Positions 22,401 to 30,295 of a stretch of DNA of 30,348 nt are shown here, in pieces. Under the pieces are notes generated by a model that made no database searches, was not told the origin of the DNA, and was given only the letters and a program-made list of their open reading frames with translations. The DNA lies in contig JBGTKH010000175.1 of NCBI GenBank assembly GCA_041744735.1, positions 1 through 30,348 on the forward strand. Direction: 5' to 3'. Position 1 is the first letter of the stretch, and the number at the start of each line of letters is the position of its first letter. Origin of the DNA: JBGTKH01 sp041744735 (lineage in GTDB: Bacteria; Planctomycetota; Planctomycetia; Pirellulales; Pirellulaceae). The position numbers and the translations under genes are program-made.

Positions 22401-23459
22401 CACGGTCGAACGGTCGTTGGCGTAGACAACGTGACACGCCGTGCAACCGCTGGAACGAAAGTCGCCGGGATGATCGTTCGTGCCGAGGAAGTTTAGCGTC
22501 GGGTCGAGCAGCCGTGTCTTCTGCAGGCCAATGAATACCGGGTCGGTGCGGTTGACGGTGCCCAAGCCGCGGTCGCTCAAGCGAGTGCGCGGGCGGCCGG
22601 GCTCTTCGAGCCGCTCGGGGATGCCGACTTCCACGCGAAAGCGGCCGCCGCGTTCAAAAATGCGCAGCACGTTGCCCGGCTGGGTCACTTCGAAACGCGG
22701 CAGGGGATCTAAAAACGGCAGCACGCCTTTGGCCATCTCGTCCGACGTCGGCGGCGGCACGGTCTGCATCCGCTGCGGCACGCCGTTCATACTGTAGCTT
22801 TCGCCGTAGCGCGACCACTTCAGCGGCACCGAGCCGTTGTTGTACAACGCCGAGCCCCACAACATGCAGCCGTGAGTCATCATGCTCTTTTTGACGCCCA
22901 GGGTTTCGTTCGGATGGCAACTTCCGCAGCTTATGTGAGCAACCCGCAGGTCGCCGGGGTTTACGAAGCGAATAAATTCGGGGCTTTCATGGTTCAACAG
23001 CGTGTAGGAACGCACGGGGTTGGCCGAGGTCCGCCAAGCATCCGGAAACCGCGGCGCGACGTGCGCTTGATTCTTGTCAAACGCATCAGGATTGCCGCCG
23101 TGACAGTCACAGCATCCTAAATGCAGCGTATCCAAACCATGCATGTCCTTGACGTTTTGATGGCACTGCACACAGCCGTAGCTCTTCGCGTGGGCCTGAT
23201 CGGGCGTCTGCCGCATCAAGGCGAGGCCCGGATGGTCAGGCGGCAGTGGATAAGGATTGCTGCCCGCAGGAACCGGCTCTTGGGCGAACGTCGCCGCCGC
23301 GGCAATTAACGCGATGGTGAGCAGCGAGGCCAGCGCGCGGCATGGTGTCAGGCTGCCGTAGGTTGGGACTCTGTCCCGACGCTCTCGGATCGTCGGGACG
23401 GAGTCCCAACCTACAGTGCGGACTACAGTGCGATGGTGGGGCGAACTTCGCGACTTCAT
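19416..23459 (-). CDS. Decahaem cytochrome fused to an LVIVD-repeat beta-propeller
   Basis: 1347 residues from ATG 23459 with AAGGAAGTGAG just upstream. The N-terminus is long (54 residues before a LASLLTIALIAAAATFAQ signal core); residues ~16-34 are translated from a palindromic repeat. Ten CXXCH sites: CVQCH (96), CCDCH (116), CGSCH, CTACH, CMVCH, CIDCH, CIDCH, CIACH, CFGCH and CTDCH. They are spread over about the first 900 residues, separated by long non-haem stretches. From ~930 to ~1290 are LVIVD-type repeats forming a beta-propeller, e.g. YAYVCDEEGIKVLDITQLHDPKPV, YAYVAAGHEGLVILDITNPEKP and FAYVADGKNGLRVIQL. It lies 33 bases after a beta-barrel-like gene. It is probably a secreted or outer-membrane-associated redox protein; catalytic activity cannot be assigned. 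Confidence 0.92.
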   Translation of the reverse strand: MKSRSSPHHRTVVRTVGWDSVPTIRERRDRVPTYGSLTPCRALASLLTIALIAAAATFAQEPVPAGSNPYPLPPDHPGLALMRQTPDQAHAKSYGCVQCHQNVKDMHGLDTLHLGCCDCHGGNPDAFDKNQAHVAPRFPDAWRTSANPVRSYTLLNHESPEFIRFVNPGDLRVAHISCGSCHPNETLGVKKSMMTHGCMLWGSALYNNGSVPLKWSRYGESYSMNGVPQRMQTVPPPTSDEMAKGVLPFLDPLPRFEVTQPGNVLRIFERGGRFRVEVGIPERLEEPGRPRTRLSDRGLGTVNRTDPVFIGLQKTRLLDPTLNFLGTNDHPGDFRSSGCTACHVVYANDRSTVHSGPYAKFGHMGLSHSADPMIPKNEPGHPIEHKFTRSIPTSQCMVCHMHPGTNVLNSYLGFMWWDNETDGELMYPRQQKYPTAEEMVQSQMSNPDEAAARGLWSDPEFLANVRDLNSSARHTQFADFHGHGWVFRAVFKKDRAGQMLDYKGQVLHEPTTENLMAAMVPPDQAERRCGKQREGVPVHLMDIHLEKGMHCIDCHFNQDNHGNTKLYGEVRAAIEIQCIDCHGTPFLSVRESIRNQRRMPTSGPAAPEYVSADGKRFQVGTNLLALRTPFNQLRFELIGNRLIQRSMVEPDQWWEVVQTIDTITPGSEHYNEKSHMAKTVRFVKDQLSTKMEWGGNPNPGECAHQNEKMSCIACHSSWNPSCFGCHLPQRANKKMPSLHNEGDVSRNYVSYNFQTLRDDVYMLARDGNATNNRIGPARSSCAVHVGSYNQNRESIYVQQQTISGAGMSGIAFSTNVPHTVRGATDVALVNGQYPPGVSETKMCTDCHVSKNNDNNAIMAQLLMQGTNYVNFIGQYCWVAAGEHGFEGVVVTERDEPQAVIGSNLHRLAFPDYYKKHVEHERILKHAHEHPGIDISENLTRRFRKPEIHSLQHRGEYLYAACGEGGLRVFDIAFIDDKAFSERITTAPVSPLGQRFYVYTQYATAVAAPTTIAPDPTRQQFAENSEQTIHPMYGYIYVVDKYEGLILVGAATLLDGNPLNNYLSRDVTFNPNGLLCGAKSITIIGTYAYICCDVGLVVVSVDDPKNPVVTAVLGEPALHHPKAVQAQFRYAYVCDEEGIKVLDITQLHDPKPVTGLHLEEANNIYLARTYAYVAAGHEGLVILDITNPEKPFIDQVYDAEGCMNEAHDVKLGITYTSEFAYVADGKNGLRVIQLTSAETPGSAGFSPRPTPQLIATYKLPEEGEALAISKGVDRDRAVDESGNQIAVFGRVGARPLNRDEQWKMYLRNSQVWKVSDNPRDPDLYLPLSDASQNARYQPFKVLDYSRRQ
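23358..23414. repeat. GTAG-bounded inverted repeat inside a coding N-terminus
   Basis: Left arm 23358-23380 and right arm 23392-23414 pair at 22 of 23 positions; the arms begin with GTAG and end with CTAC. Each arm is itself a small hairpin (GGGAC-TCT-GTCCC). Next to the right end, two near-identical 12-mers (CTACAGTGCGGA, CTACAGTGCGAT at 23411-23434) form a tandem. The whole element is in frame within the large cytochrome gene. Confidence 0.88.
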
Positions 23460-23492
23460 GCTCTCACTTCCTTGTTCGTGTAACGCGCAGCG

Positions 23493-25844
23493 TTAGTACG
23501 TGACCACGGCTTCGATGAAGCCCGCGAACAGATTGTCCGTCTTGCCGACGAGCGGATCGAATAGATTCTTAAAGCCGCGGCCCGGTACGAGCCCCGACAG
23601 GCCGGAGATCAGAAGAATATTGTTGTTATGCAGCGGCCGGTATTCGATTCCCAGGCTGGCGTCCGTGCCGATGTAATTGTGAATGCTGTTGGCGAACACG
23701 AATTGCTTGAGCACTTCGGTTTGCTCGAACCAGAGAAAGTTCACATTGCCGATCAGCTTCAGCCGCGGCGTGATGTCGCCGTCCATGCCGACGTTGATCA
23801 GGTGCAGGCCGGGATTCACAAAATTGGTTTGACCCTGGAATTTGCTCGACCGCAGATCCGGCAGCAGGCTCATGCGATTGACCAGATTCACGCCGAACAG
23901 TTTCACCGTTTGCCGCTGCCAGTAACTGAATTCGCCGCCCGCAAAATTCGGGTTATCGAAGATTGCATCGAAGCCTTCGGCCTGTCGGTCGTTGATGTTG
24001 TCGTCGCCAGAGGCATAGAAATACGACGTGCGAAATCGCACCCAGTCGCGATCGTAAGACAATTCCAACGCGCCCATCTGAGCGTTGATGCTCTGCGGCC
24101 GCCCTGCCAACGGATTTAGCGTGTCGTACCCCAGCACCCAATACAACGCATGATTCACGTTGATGCGATTGATGTGCCCGTCACCCGCCCAACCGAGATA
24201 ATACGAGTCGATGCGGTGCGGCGCGAACACGCCTACGGGATCGGGCCGCACTAGGAAATCGTTGTTGTCGAATTTGAACGTGGCCTTGTCGTGGTTGTAG
24301 TGAAAGTTCAGCTCGGCCGTGTAGCCGGGCCAAATGAAGTCCTGTCGAAAATAGTTGGCGATGAACGTGTTTTGATGCCGGTCGTCGTAGCTGTTCAGCA
24401 AGCTGTTGGTGTCTTTCTCTGTTTGATCGAAGAAGATCAAGTTGAATTGATCGCGGTTGGCCAAGCGTGTGCCGAATAGCCGCACGGCGCGGTTGATGTC
24501 GCTGAAGATGAAGCCGCGAAAGTCGCTGGTAAACAACTGCGACCCGCCGCGGAACGACAAAATGTCGAAGTCCGGGCTGAGGTCTGCCAGCTTCGCCTCG
24601 ACAAACCACTCTTCCAACGCGAAGTCGCCGCGATAACGTGTTGTGCCTTGCGTGACGTCGGGCCGCACCACGCCCAGTTCGTTCACGTCCAGATAATTCA
24701 AGTTGATGATCGGCGTGATCTTCACGCGCCAATCGGGTTGTTTGAAGCCGGCATCGCCGTGGAACAGATCGAACGAAACGATGGAATTATTGACAATCAA
24801 ATACTGATTCGGGTCGCCGAAAAATTCTTCTTGGAATGGGTCAACAGTGCTTTCAAAGGGCGTGGTCGGCGTCGGGACTTGACGCGGTTCAAAGAGCGTC
24901 AAGTTGGTCACCGTCACATTCAAGAAAGTGTGCTGGCCAATGATCGGGTAGTCTCCCTTCAGCACGTTCTGCTTGAACGGATTGAGAATGTTCCCTTCGA
25001 CGTACGGATAGTCGTCGAGCCGCGGATGGCCGCGTTCGTAGCGGTCCCATTCGGGAAAGCCGGCTCGCCAACGATCCTCAACGGGAACAAAGTGCGCATC
25101 CTGCTGCACTTCGCGCGGCAGAATGCCCGATCGACCAGCGAAGCCCGTCGGGCGCCCCATCGGCCATTCAATTAGTGCGTCGGGTTCAAACAGCGGCGGC
25201 TCGGCAGTCGAAAAAGGTGAATCGTCAGGCGCGCGCAAAAACGGCGGCCGCACCTCTTGCGGTGAGTCGGGGTCATCGGCAAACGGCGAGGGCAGCGGCG
25301 CGTCTTGGAGCGCGTATTCATCAGCGACGGCTACGCCGAACTCGTCTGCTGTGCCGTACTCTTCATTCGACGTGATCGTCAACTGATAGCTAGCCGGCTG
25401 CACCGCGTAGTGTGAACGCTGGCGGATGGGCTGCCGATTATCCGGCCAGACCAATTGATCGAATGCATTCGGCAACGATGATCGAGGTGCCGTTGCGTAG
25501 TGATCCGCCGCCACATCGATGTCAGGCAACCGCTTAAGTTTCGCCGTTGTTACCTCCGAAATTGACTCGCTACGGTACTTCAGCCGATCAGGTTCGCTCC
25601 AATTTGGCGCGGTCTCAGGGAATTGGCGGAACTGATTCGGGCCCGTTGCGTCCAAAGCCGCAGCGCTCGGTCCATAGTGACCGTCGTACGGGTGTTGGCC
25701 GAGGATTTGGCCAGTCGCCAAGAATTGTGCGAACGCCAGACAAATCACGATGCAGATTCGCGGCGCGGAACTGTCGATGCGGCCGACTTTACGACCAGTG
25801 CGGATGTTCCCGCAACGAGGTTCGGCTTTTGGCTGGCTACGCAC
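23493..25844 (-). CDS. Predicted outer-membrane beta-barrel (porin-like) protein
   Basis: 783 residues, start uncertain (GTG 25844 is the first; no strong ribosome site). A signal segment ICIVICLAFAQFLATGQILG is near residue 30-49. Residues ~50-280 are Pro-rich and probably unstructured/periplasmic. From ~300 onwards the sequence alternates hydrophobic and polar residues with many aromatics (YLDVNELGVV, FIANYFRQDFIWPGYTAELNFHYNHD, YYLGWAGDGHINRINVNHALYWVLGYD) and ends with an aromatic residue (AVVTY), typical of barrels inserted by the BAM machinery. I do not recognise an exact family; it resembles large planctomycete/porin-type barrels. It is the first gene before the decahaem-propeller cytochrome, so a porin-cytochrome pair is a reasonable inference. 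Confidence 0.7.
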   Translation of the reverse strand: MRSQPKAEPRCGNIRTGRKVGRIDSSAPRICIVICLAFAQFLATGQILGQHPYDGHYGPSAAALDATGPNQFRQFPETAPNWSEPDRLKYRSESISEVTTAKLKRLPDIDVAADHYATAPRSSLPNAFDQLVWPDNRQPIRQRSHYAVQPASYQLTITSNEEYGTADEFGVAVADEYALQDAPLPSPFADDPDSPQEVRPPFLRAPDDSPFSTAEPPLFEPDALIEWPMGRPTGFAGRSGILPREVQQDAHFVPVEDRWRAGFPEWDRYERGHPRLDDYPYVEGNILNPFKQNVLKGDYPIIGQHTFLNVTVTNLTLFEPRQVPTPTTPFESTVDPFQEEFFGDPNQYLIVNNSIVSFDLFHGDAGFKQPDWRVKITPIINLNYLDVNELGVVRPDVTQGTTRYRGDFALEEWFVEAKLADLSPDFDILSFRGGSQLFTSDFRGFIFSDINRAVRLFGTRLANRDQFNLIFFDQTEKDTNSLLNSYDDRHQNTFIANYFRQDFIWPGYTAELNFHYNHDKATFKFDNNDFLVRPDPVGVFAPHRIDSYYLGWAGDGHINRINVNHALYWVLGYDTLNPLAGRPQSINAQMGALELSYDRDWVRFRTSYFYASGDDNINDRQAEGFDAIFDNPNFAGGEFSYWQRQTVKLFGVNLVNRMSLLPDLRSSKFQGQTNFVNPGLHLINVGMDGDITPRLKLIGNVNFLWFEQTEVLKQFVFANSIHNYIGTDASLGIEYRPLHNNNILLISGLSGLVPGRGFKNLFDPLVGKTDNLFAGFIEAVVTY

Positions 25845-26247
25845 GGTTTACGCCGCTCATTGCGAGGTTTTTTCGGCCCGGTGGACCCAGGCTGGCCCGG
25901 CTTCATTAACGGTGACACTTCTGGCGGTGTTATCTGTCCGGCAGACTTTAGGGGTTGTATCGGTCATTCCGCGGATTCCAATAAAACCATTCCTGACGAT
26001 TTGCGCGGCCGAAGATGAAAAGGCCGTGGAGTTTGGACGTTTGCGTCAATCGAGCCAAGAAATCGCACCCACGTGAATCCTTAGAAACTTGAACGCATCT
26101 GCTAGGATAGGTAATATAGGAAATCTGAAGGCGGGTTTACGATTCGATGCGTGTAGCTTGAGCCCATCGACCCGAGCGACATCGAACCGCGAATGGATCG
26201 GGTCAATGGACCCAGGCACGAATGACGCTTCCGAGGGATTCAGGCTC
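25845..26247. other. Intergenic region, no gene recognised
   Basis: 403 bases between the divergent barrel gene and the surface protein. Small open frames here (plus strand, ~25547-26076) have no signal peptide, no motif and no ribosome site, and partly overlap the barrel gene. No REP-type palindrome is seen. It presumably carries the divergent promoters, but I cannot place them. Confidence 0.5.
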
Positions 26248-29200
26248 ATGAGAATACGTAGACGCCGACCACAGCGGAGCAACCGCAAGAATCGCAGGCT
26301 ACACCTGGAGGCGCTAGAATCCCGCATGATGCTTGCCGCATCCGACCTGATCCCGCTCAGCGGCGACTGGGACGGCATCGGCGCCACTTCGGTTGGATTG
26401 TATGACTCGCAGGCCGGCGAGTTCTATTTGCGGCAGCAGAATACGCCCGGCTTCCCCACCGCCGCGTTCAAATTTGGTTCACAGAATGCGACGTCGCTGC
26501 CTGTCGTCGGCGATTGGGACGGAAACGGCACAGAGACCATCGGCTTGTACGATCCGCTGACAGGCGCGTTTTCCCTGCGTAACAGCAATCGCGAAGGAGC
26601 CGCTGACATTACATTCAACGTCAGCCCCGTGATCGCTGGTGCCCAGCCCATCGCCGGCGATTGGAACGGCGATGGCCGCGACACGGTCGGCCTGTACGAT
26701 CCCGCGAACGGCACGATCTATTTGAAGCTTGATCACCAGTCCGGCTTGCCCGATCAAGTGTTTTCATTTTGGCCCAGCAGTTCGCTGCGCGCGGCCATTC
26801 CCGGTGCGACGTTGACGACCGGCTGGTCCGCGATCAGCGGTGACTGGAATGGCGACGGACAAGATGGTCTCGGCCTATACAACTCCGAAAGCGGATTCTT
26901 CTATGTGAAGAGCGATTTGAATTCCAGCGCGATGGATATCGTGGCGTTTGGACCAGCCAACAATGCCGCACGTGCAGTCGCGGGAGACTGGGACGGCGAT
27001 CGCGACGACTCGATCGGCTACTACGACGTGGTGGGCGGCACGTTTACCGTCAAGAACAGTTTGAATTCAGGTGTTGCGGACACGGTGGGCTACGTCGTGC
27101 CGTCGATGAACAAGGTGGCGGCCGTTCCGACTTTCAACACCGTCGCGCCGTTTGACCCGCCGCAACTAATGCCGGTCGCGTCGATACCTGCCGGCGACAA
27201 CGCGGGCTCGCGAGGCGTCCCCGCCGCCGACAACCCTTGGCATAATGCCGCATCCGCCAATGACGTTGACGGTAGTGGGCTGGTCACCGTGCTGGACGTG
27301 TTTCAGTTGATCGGCGAATTGCGCGTGGGCGGCACGAGAACGCTGCCTGCGACAGCACCATCGGACAATCGTCTGTTCGTCGACGTCAACAACGACTTCC
27401 AGCTTTCGGCGCTCGACGTGTTTGTCGTCATTGGCACGCTCCGGTCGGGCATCACGACTAGCGGCCAAACGACTCAGAATCAGGCGGCGGGTGAAAGCGC
27501 GGTGACATTCGTCAACACGCTCGACTTGCCGACGGGCGAAGGTGGCGCGGGAACCATCATTACCGCGCCGGAGGTTGACACCTTACTGCGGCGCGCGTCC
27601 GCCGCGTCGTCTACGAAAGACGCAATAATTGCCATCGTTGATCGCGGCGGCCGAATCTTGGGAGTCCGCGTTGAACAGGATGTGTTGGACTTGTACGACA
27701 GCGTTGGAAATGGCGGCAACGGAAATGGCATGATCGACCCGGGGAGCAGCGAGGAAGCCAAGCTGGTATTCGCCATCGACGGCGCTGTGGCCAAGGCGCG
27801 CACCGCAGCTTTTTTTGCGAATGGAGATGGCAACGGCGAAGTGGGACCGCTGACTTCGCGAACGATTCGCTTCATCAGCCAATCGACGATCACGCAGCGC
27901 GAAGTGGAATCCAACCCCAGCATCCAAGATCCAAACTCCACCATCCGCGGGCCGGGCTTTGTCGCACCGATTGGACTCGGCGGCCACTTTCCGCCTGGTG
28001 TAAAATTCACGCCACCGGTCGACTTGTTCGCAATCGAGCACCAGAGTCGCGATAGCATCGTTCATCCCGGGTTCGACAGTATTAAAGGAACAGCCGACGA
28101 CGACTTGTTGCCAACTCGCTTCAACGTACCTCCCGCGTTCGTTCCGATGGACAAAACAATTGAGCCACCGGAATCGTACGGATTCACGTCCAAGCGGATG
28201 GTCAACGCGCAGTCACGAGGCATTGCCACGCTTCCGGGCGGACTGCCGATTTACAAGCCCAGCGTCAAGAACCGTTTGCCGGTGCTCGTGGGCGGCATCG
28301 GTGTCTTCTTCCCTGGCCCCAACGGTTATGCGACCTTCGAACAAGGTTTTACGCCGGCAGGTCCTGTCCCCCGACCAGAAGACGTTTTTAGATTGGAAGC
28401 TCAACGTCTGAATGCACCAAAGGTGCTTGAGTCGGAGTGGATTGCGTTCGCGGCACTGGGCGGCAGTTCGGGCGCGGCTCGACAGATCGGCACGGATACA
28501 ACGGTCGGCACGCTCGGCGGCATTCCGCGCCTGCCGCAGTTCGATCTACCGTTCGGCCGCATCGACTTGGTTGGGATTACGCTAGAGGTCTATGGTCCAC
28601 ATCCAACGGCACAGCGGCCGCAGCAAGGCATCGCGACGCTGCTGCAAGTCGGCGCTGGTGTTGGCCAAGGCGCGGTCAGCGGCGCAAATCAGGTCGTCGA
28701 CCCCGGTCCGGACATGGACCCGACTATGACTGCGGACAACATCCTGTTCCGAGAGGGCAAGTCCGTGCCCGATGGCTGGCTCGTGCTGCCTCACGATAGC
28801 GTCAATCCGGCTCCGGCCGATGGCGGTTTGACTGCGGCCGAAGTGGAAAGGATTGTCAACCAAGGCATTGCCGAAGCCAATCTGGTGCGAGCGGCGATTC
28901 GACTTCAGCTCCCCGGTGGAACACCTGGTGCGAGAACTGGCATGATCTTCTCCGTGGCCGACAAGGACGGCAATGTGTTGGGCTTGTTCCGCATGCCGGA
29001 TGCCACGATTTTCTCGATCGACGTTTCCGTCGCGAAGGCCCGTAACACGGCGTACCATGCCGACCCGGATGCGATCTTGGACATCGACCGCATCGACGAT
29101 AACGGCGATGGCACCCCCGATGCAAACGTTCCGGCCGGTACAGCGTTAACCAATCGCACATACCGTTTTTTGGCCGAGCCGCGTTTCCCAGCCGGGATCG

Positions 29201-29652
29201 ACGGTACGCGCCCCGGTGCGTTTTCGAGCTTGCTGGATGTGGGTATCAACCCGCTGACGGCGGAGAACACTGGGCCGGCGCTACCGGCGTCTATGTATAG
29301 TCGTCCACGCATCGCGGGTGTTGACCCTGGTGCCAGTGTATTGCTCTTCGACGCTTTTAATCCGGGACGGAACTTCCGCGATCCCGGCGACCCAGTGAAT
29401 GAAGCTCGCAATCAAAACGGCATCGTGTTCTTCCCAGGCAGCACGCCGCTGTATAAAGACAAGCCCGTCGTTGGCGGCAAGATTATCGTGGGCGGGTTCG
29501 GCGTCAGCGGCGACGGCGTCGATCAAGACGACGTGGTGACGTTTGCCGGTTCGGCCGGCTTCCAAACACCAGCACACCTACGCGCCGACCAGTTCTTTGT
29601 CCGTGGCGTTCGCTTACCGTTCCAGAAGTTCCTGCGTAATCCTCATGCCTAA
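26248..29652 (+). CDS. Large surface protein: FG-GAP-like repeats, dockerin-type motifs, two GlcG/HbpS domains
   Basis: About 1134 residues from ATG 26248. The frame extends 53 codons upstream, but the basic N-terminus RIRRRRPQRSNRKNRRLHLEALESRMMLA (~2-30) is a known planctomycete export/surface motif and should start the protein. Five repeats of GDWDGxGxxxxGLYD (beginning ~39, 88, 137, 198, 246) resemble FG-GAP/VCBS calcium-binding blades. Residues ~329-402 hold two dockerin-type segments (NDVDGSGLVTVLDVFQLI, VDVNNDFQLSALDVFVVI). Two GlcG/HbpS-like (DUF336) haem-binding-type domains lie at ~415-620 and ~850-1040, marked by IVDRGGRILGV / SVADKDGNVLGL and VAKARTAAF / VAKARNTAY. HbpS binds haem; whether these do is inferred. 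No anchor helix is seen. GTAG-type repeats follow the stop. Confidence 0.85.
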   Translation: MRIRRRRPQRSNRKNRRLHLEALESRMMLAASDLIPLSGDWDGIGATSVGLYDSQAGEFYLRQQNTPGFPTAAFKFGSQNATSLPVVGDWDGNGTETIGLYDPLTGAFSLRNSNREGAADITFNVSPVIAGAQPIAGDWNGDGRDTVGLYDPANGTIYLKLDHQSGLPDQVFSFWPSSSLRAAIPGATLTTGWSAISGDWNGDGQDGLGLYNSESGFFYVKSDLNSSAMDIVAFGPANNAARAVAGDWDGDRDDSIGYYDVVGGTFTVKNSLNSGVADTVGYVVPSMNKVAAVPTFNTVAPFDPPQLMPVASIPAGDNAGSRGVPAADNPWHNAASANDVDGSGLVTVLDVFQLIGELRVGGTRTLPATAPSDNRLFVDVNNDFQLSALDVFVVIGTLRSGITTSGQTTQNQAAGESAVTFVNTLDLPTGEGGAGTIITAPEVDTLLRRASAASSTKDAIIAIVDRGGRILGVRVEQDVLDLYDSVGNGGNGNGMIDPGSSEEAKLVFAIDGAVAKARTAAFFANGDGNGEVGPLTSRTIRFISQSTITQREVESNPSIQDPNSTIRGPGFVAPIGLGGHFPPGVKFTPPVDLFAIEHQSRDSIVHPGFDSIKGTADDDLLPTRFNVPPAFVPMDKTIEPPESYGFTSKRMVNAQSRGIATLPGGLPIYKPSVKNRLPVLVGGIGVFFPGPNGYATFEQGFTPAGPVPRPEDVFRLEAQRLNAPKVLESEWIAFAALGGSSGAARQIGTDTTVGTLGGIPRLPQFDLPFGRIDLVGITLEVYGPHPTAQRPQQGIATLLQVGAGVGQGAVSGANQVVDPGPDMDPTMTADNILFREGKSVPDGWLVLPHDSVNPAPADGGLTAAEVERIVNQGIAEANLVRAAIRLQLPGGTPGARTGMIFSVADKDGNVLGLFRMPDATIFSIDVSVAKARNTAYHADPDAILDIDRIDDNGDGTPDANVPAGTALTNRTYRFLAEPRFPAGIDGTRPGAFSSLLDVGINPLTAENTGPALPASMYSRPRIAGVDPGASVLLFDAFNPGRNFRDPGDPVNEARNQNGIVFFPGSTPLYKDKPVVGGKIIVGGFGVSGDGVDQDDVVTFAGSAGFQTPAHLRADQFFVRGVRLPFQKFLRNPHA

Positions 29653-29657
29653 CCCAT

Positions 29658-29772
29658 GTAGGACGGATTGCCAATCCGTCCGCAGCACGAGTCTCCAGCG
29701 CGAGGGACGGATTGCCAATCCGTCCGCACCACGAGTCTCCAGCGCGAGGGACGGATTGGCAATCCGTCCTAC
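29658..29772. repeat. Three 21-bp palindromes at 44-bp spacing
   Basis: Palindromic cores of the type GGACGGATTG-CC-AATCCGTCC at 29661-29681, 29705-29725 and 29749-29769 (central GCC, GCC and GGC respectively), separated by near-identical 23-base spacers. The first is preceded by GTAG (29658-29661) and the last is followed by CTAC (29769-29772). They follow the surface protein stop (29652) by 5 bases and could terminate transcription. Confidence 0.9.
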
Positions 29773-29830
29773 TAACGGACATTTGTAAACTCGATCCACA
29801 AAGCAATGTTCAATAGAGGAGTCAAGGACG

Positions 29831-30289
29831 ATGTACTCTCAATTCAAGGATGAACTCCGATGGTTCGCATACACGGTGGCGCTCGCCACACTCGCGGCTG
29901 TTGCCGGCGTAGAGCCGCATTGTAAAGCCAACGACGATTGTTGCATCGATCACTGTCAGTCGTGCTGTGGCAGTCAAGACTGCTGCTGCGAGTGCGAGCA
30001 ATGTCGAGCCTGCCGCCGAGTGGCAGACGCTTGGTGGCGCTTCAGCGACCCGCATGCCGTGGCCCGTTACGCGATCCCATCGAACACGCGACATTACACG
30101 GGCGGTTACGTCGGCGGCGGTACGGTGCTGCCGGGCGAAGCCCGTTACGACAACGAAGGCACGTGGGGTTGGGACTATTCCGGCCTGTTGCCGAAGCGCA
30201 CTTGGCTCAATTGGTCTCACGGCCGTCGCTACCAAGGCGGCAGCGGTGCCTACAAATCCGACGGCCCTAAGCTGAAGCTGCATCACTAA
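29831..30289 (+). CDS. Cys-rich exported protein
   Basis: 152 residues from ATG 29831, preceded by GAGGAG with a GGACG closer to the ATG. A signal-like N-terminus (FKDELRWFAYTVALATLAAVAGV) is followed by a 34-residue block with 12 cysteines (HCKANDDCCIDHCQSCCG and DCCCECEQCRACRR). The rest is Gly/Tyr/Trp-rich with no cysteines (GGYVGGGTVLPGEARYDNEGTWGWDYSGLLPKRTWLNW). The cysteine cluster could hold metal or form disulfides. I do not recognise the family, but small proteins with this Tyr/Gly-rich tail are frequent in planctomycetes. It follows a REP-type array; no partner gene is seen to the right edge. Confidence 0.6.
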   Translation: MYSQFKDELRWFAYTVALATLAAVAGVEPHCKANDDCCIDHCQSCCGSQDCCCECEQCRACRRVADAWWRFSDPHAVARYAIPSNTRHYTGGYVGGGTVLPGEARYDNEGTWGWDYSGLLPKRTWLNWSHGRRYQGGSGAYKSDGPKLKLHH

Positions 30290-30295
30290 AATTCG

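Noticed and set aside
26089..26247. 53-residue N-terminal extension of the surface protein
   Set aside because: The Arg-rich + LEALESRMMLA export motif normally lies at the true N-terminus, so ATG 26248 is preferred.
29658..29772. Possible short CRISPR (44-bp period)
   Set aside because: Spacers are nearly identical to each other, so the whole 44-bp unit is repeated; cores are perfect palindromes and there are no cas genes.
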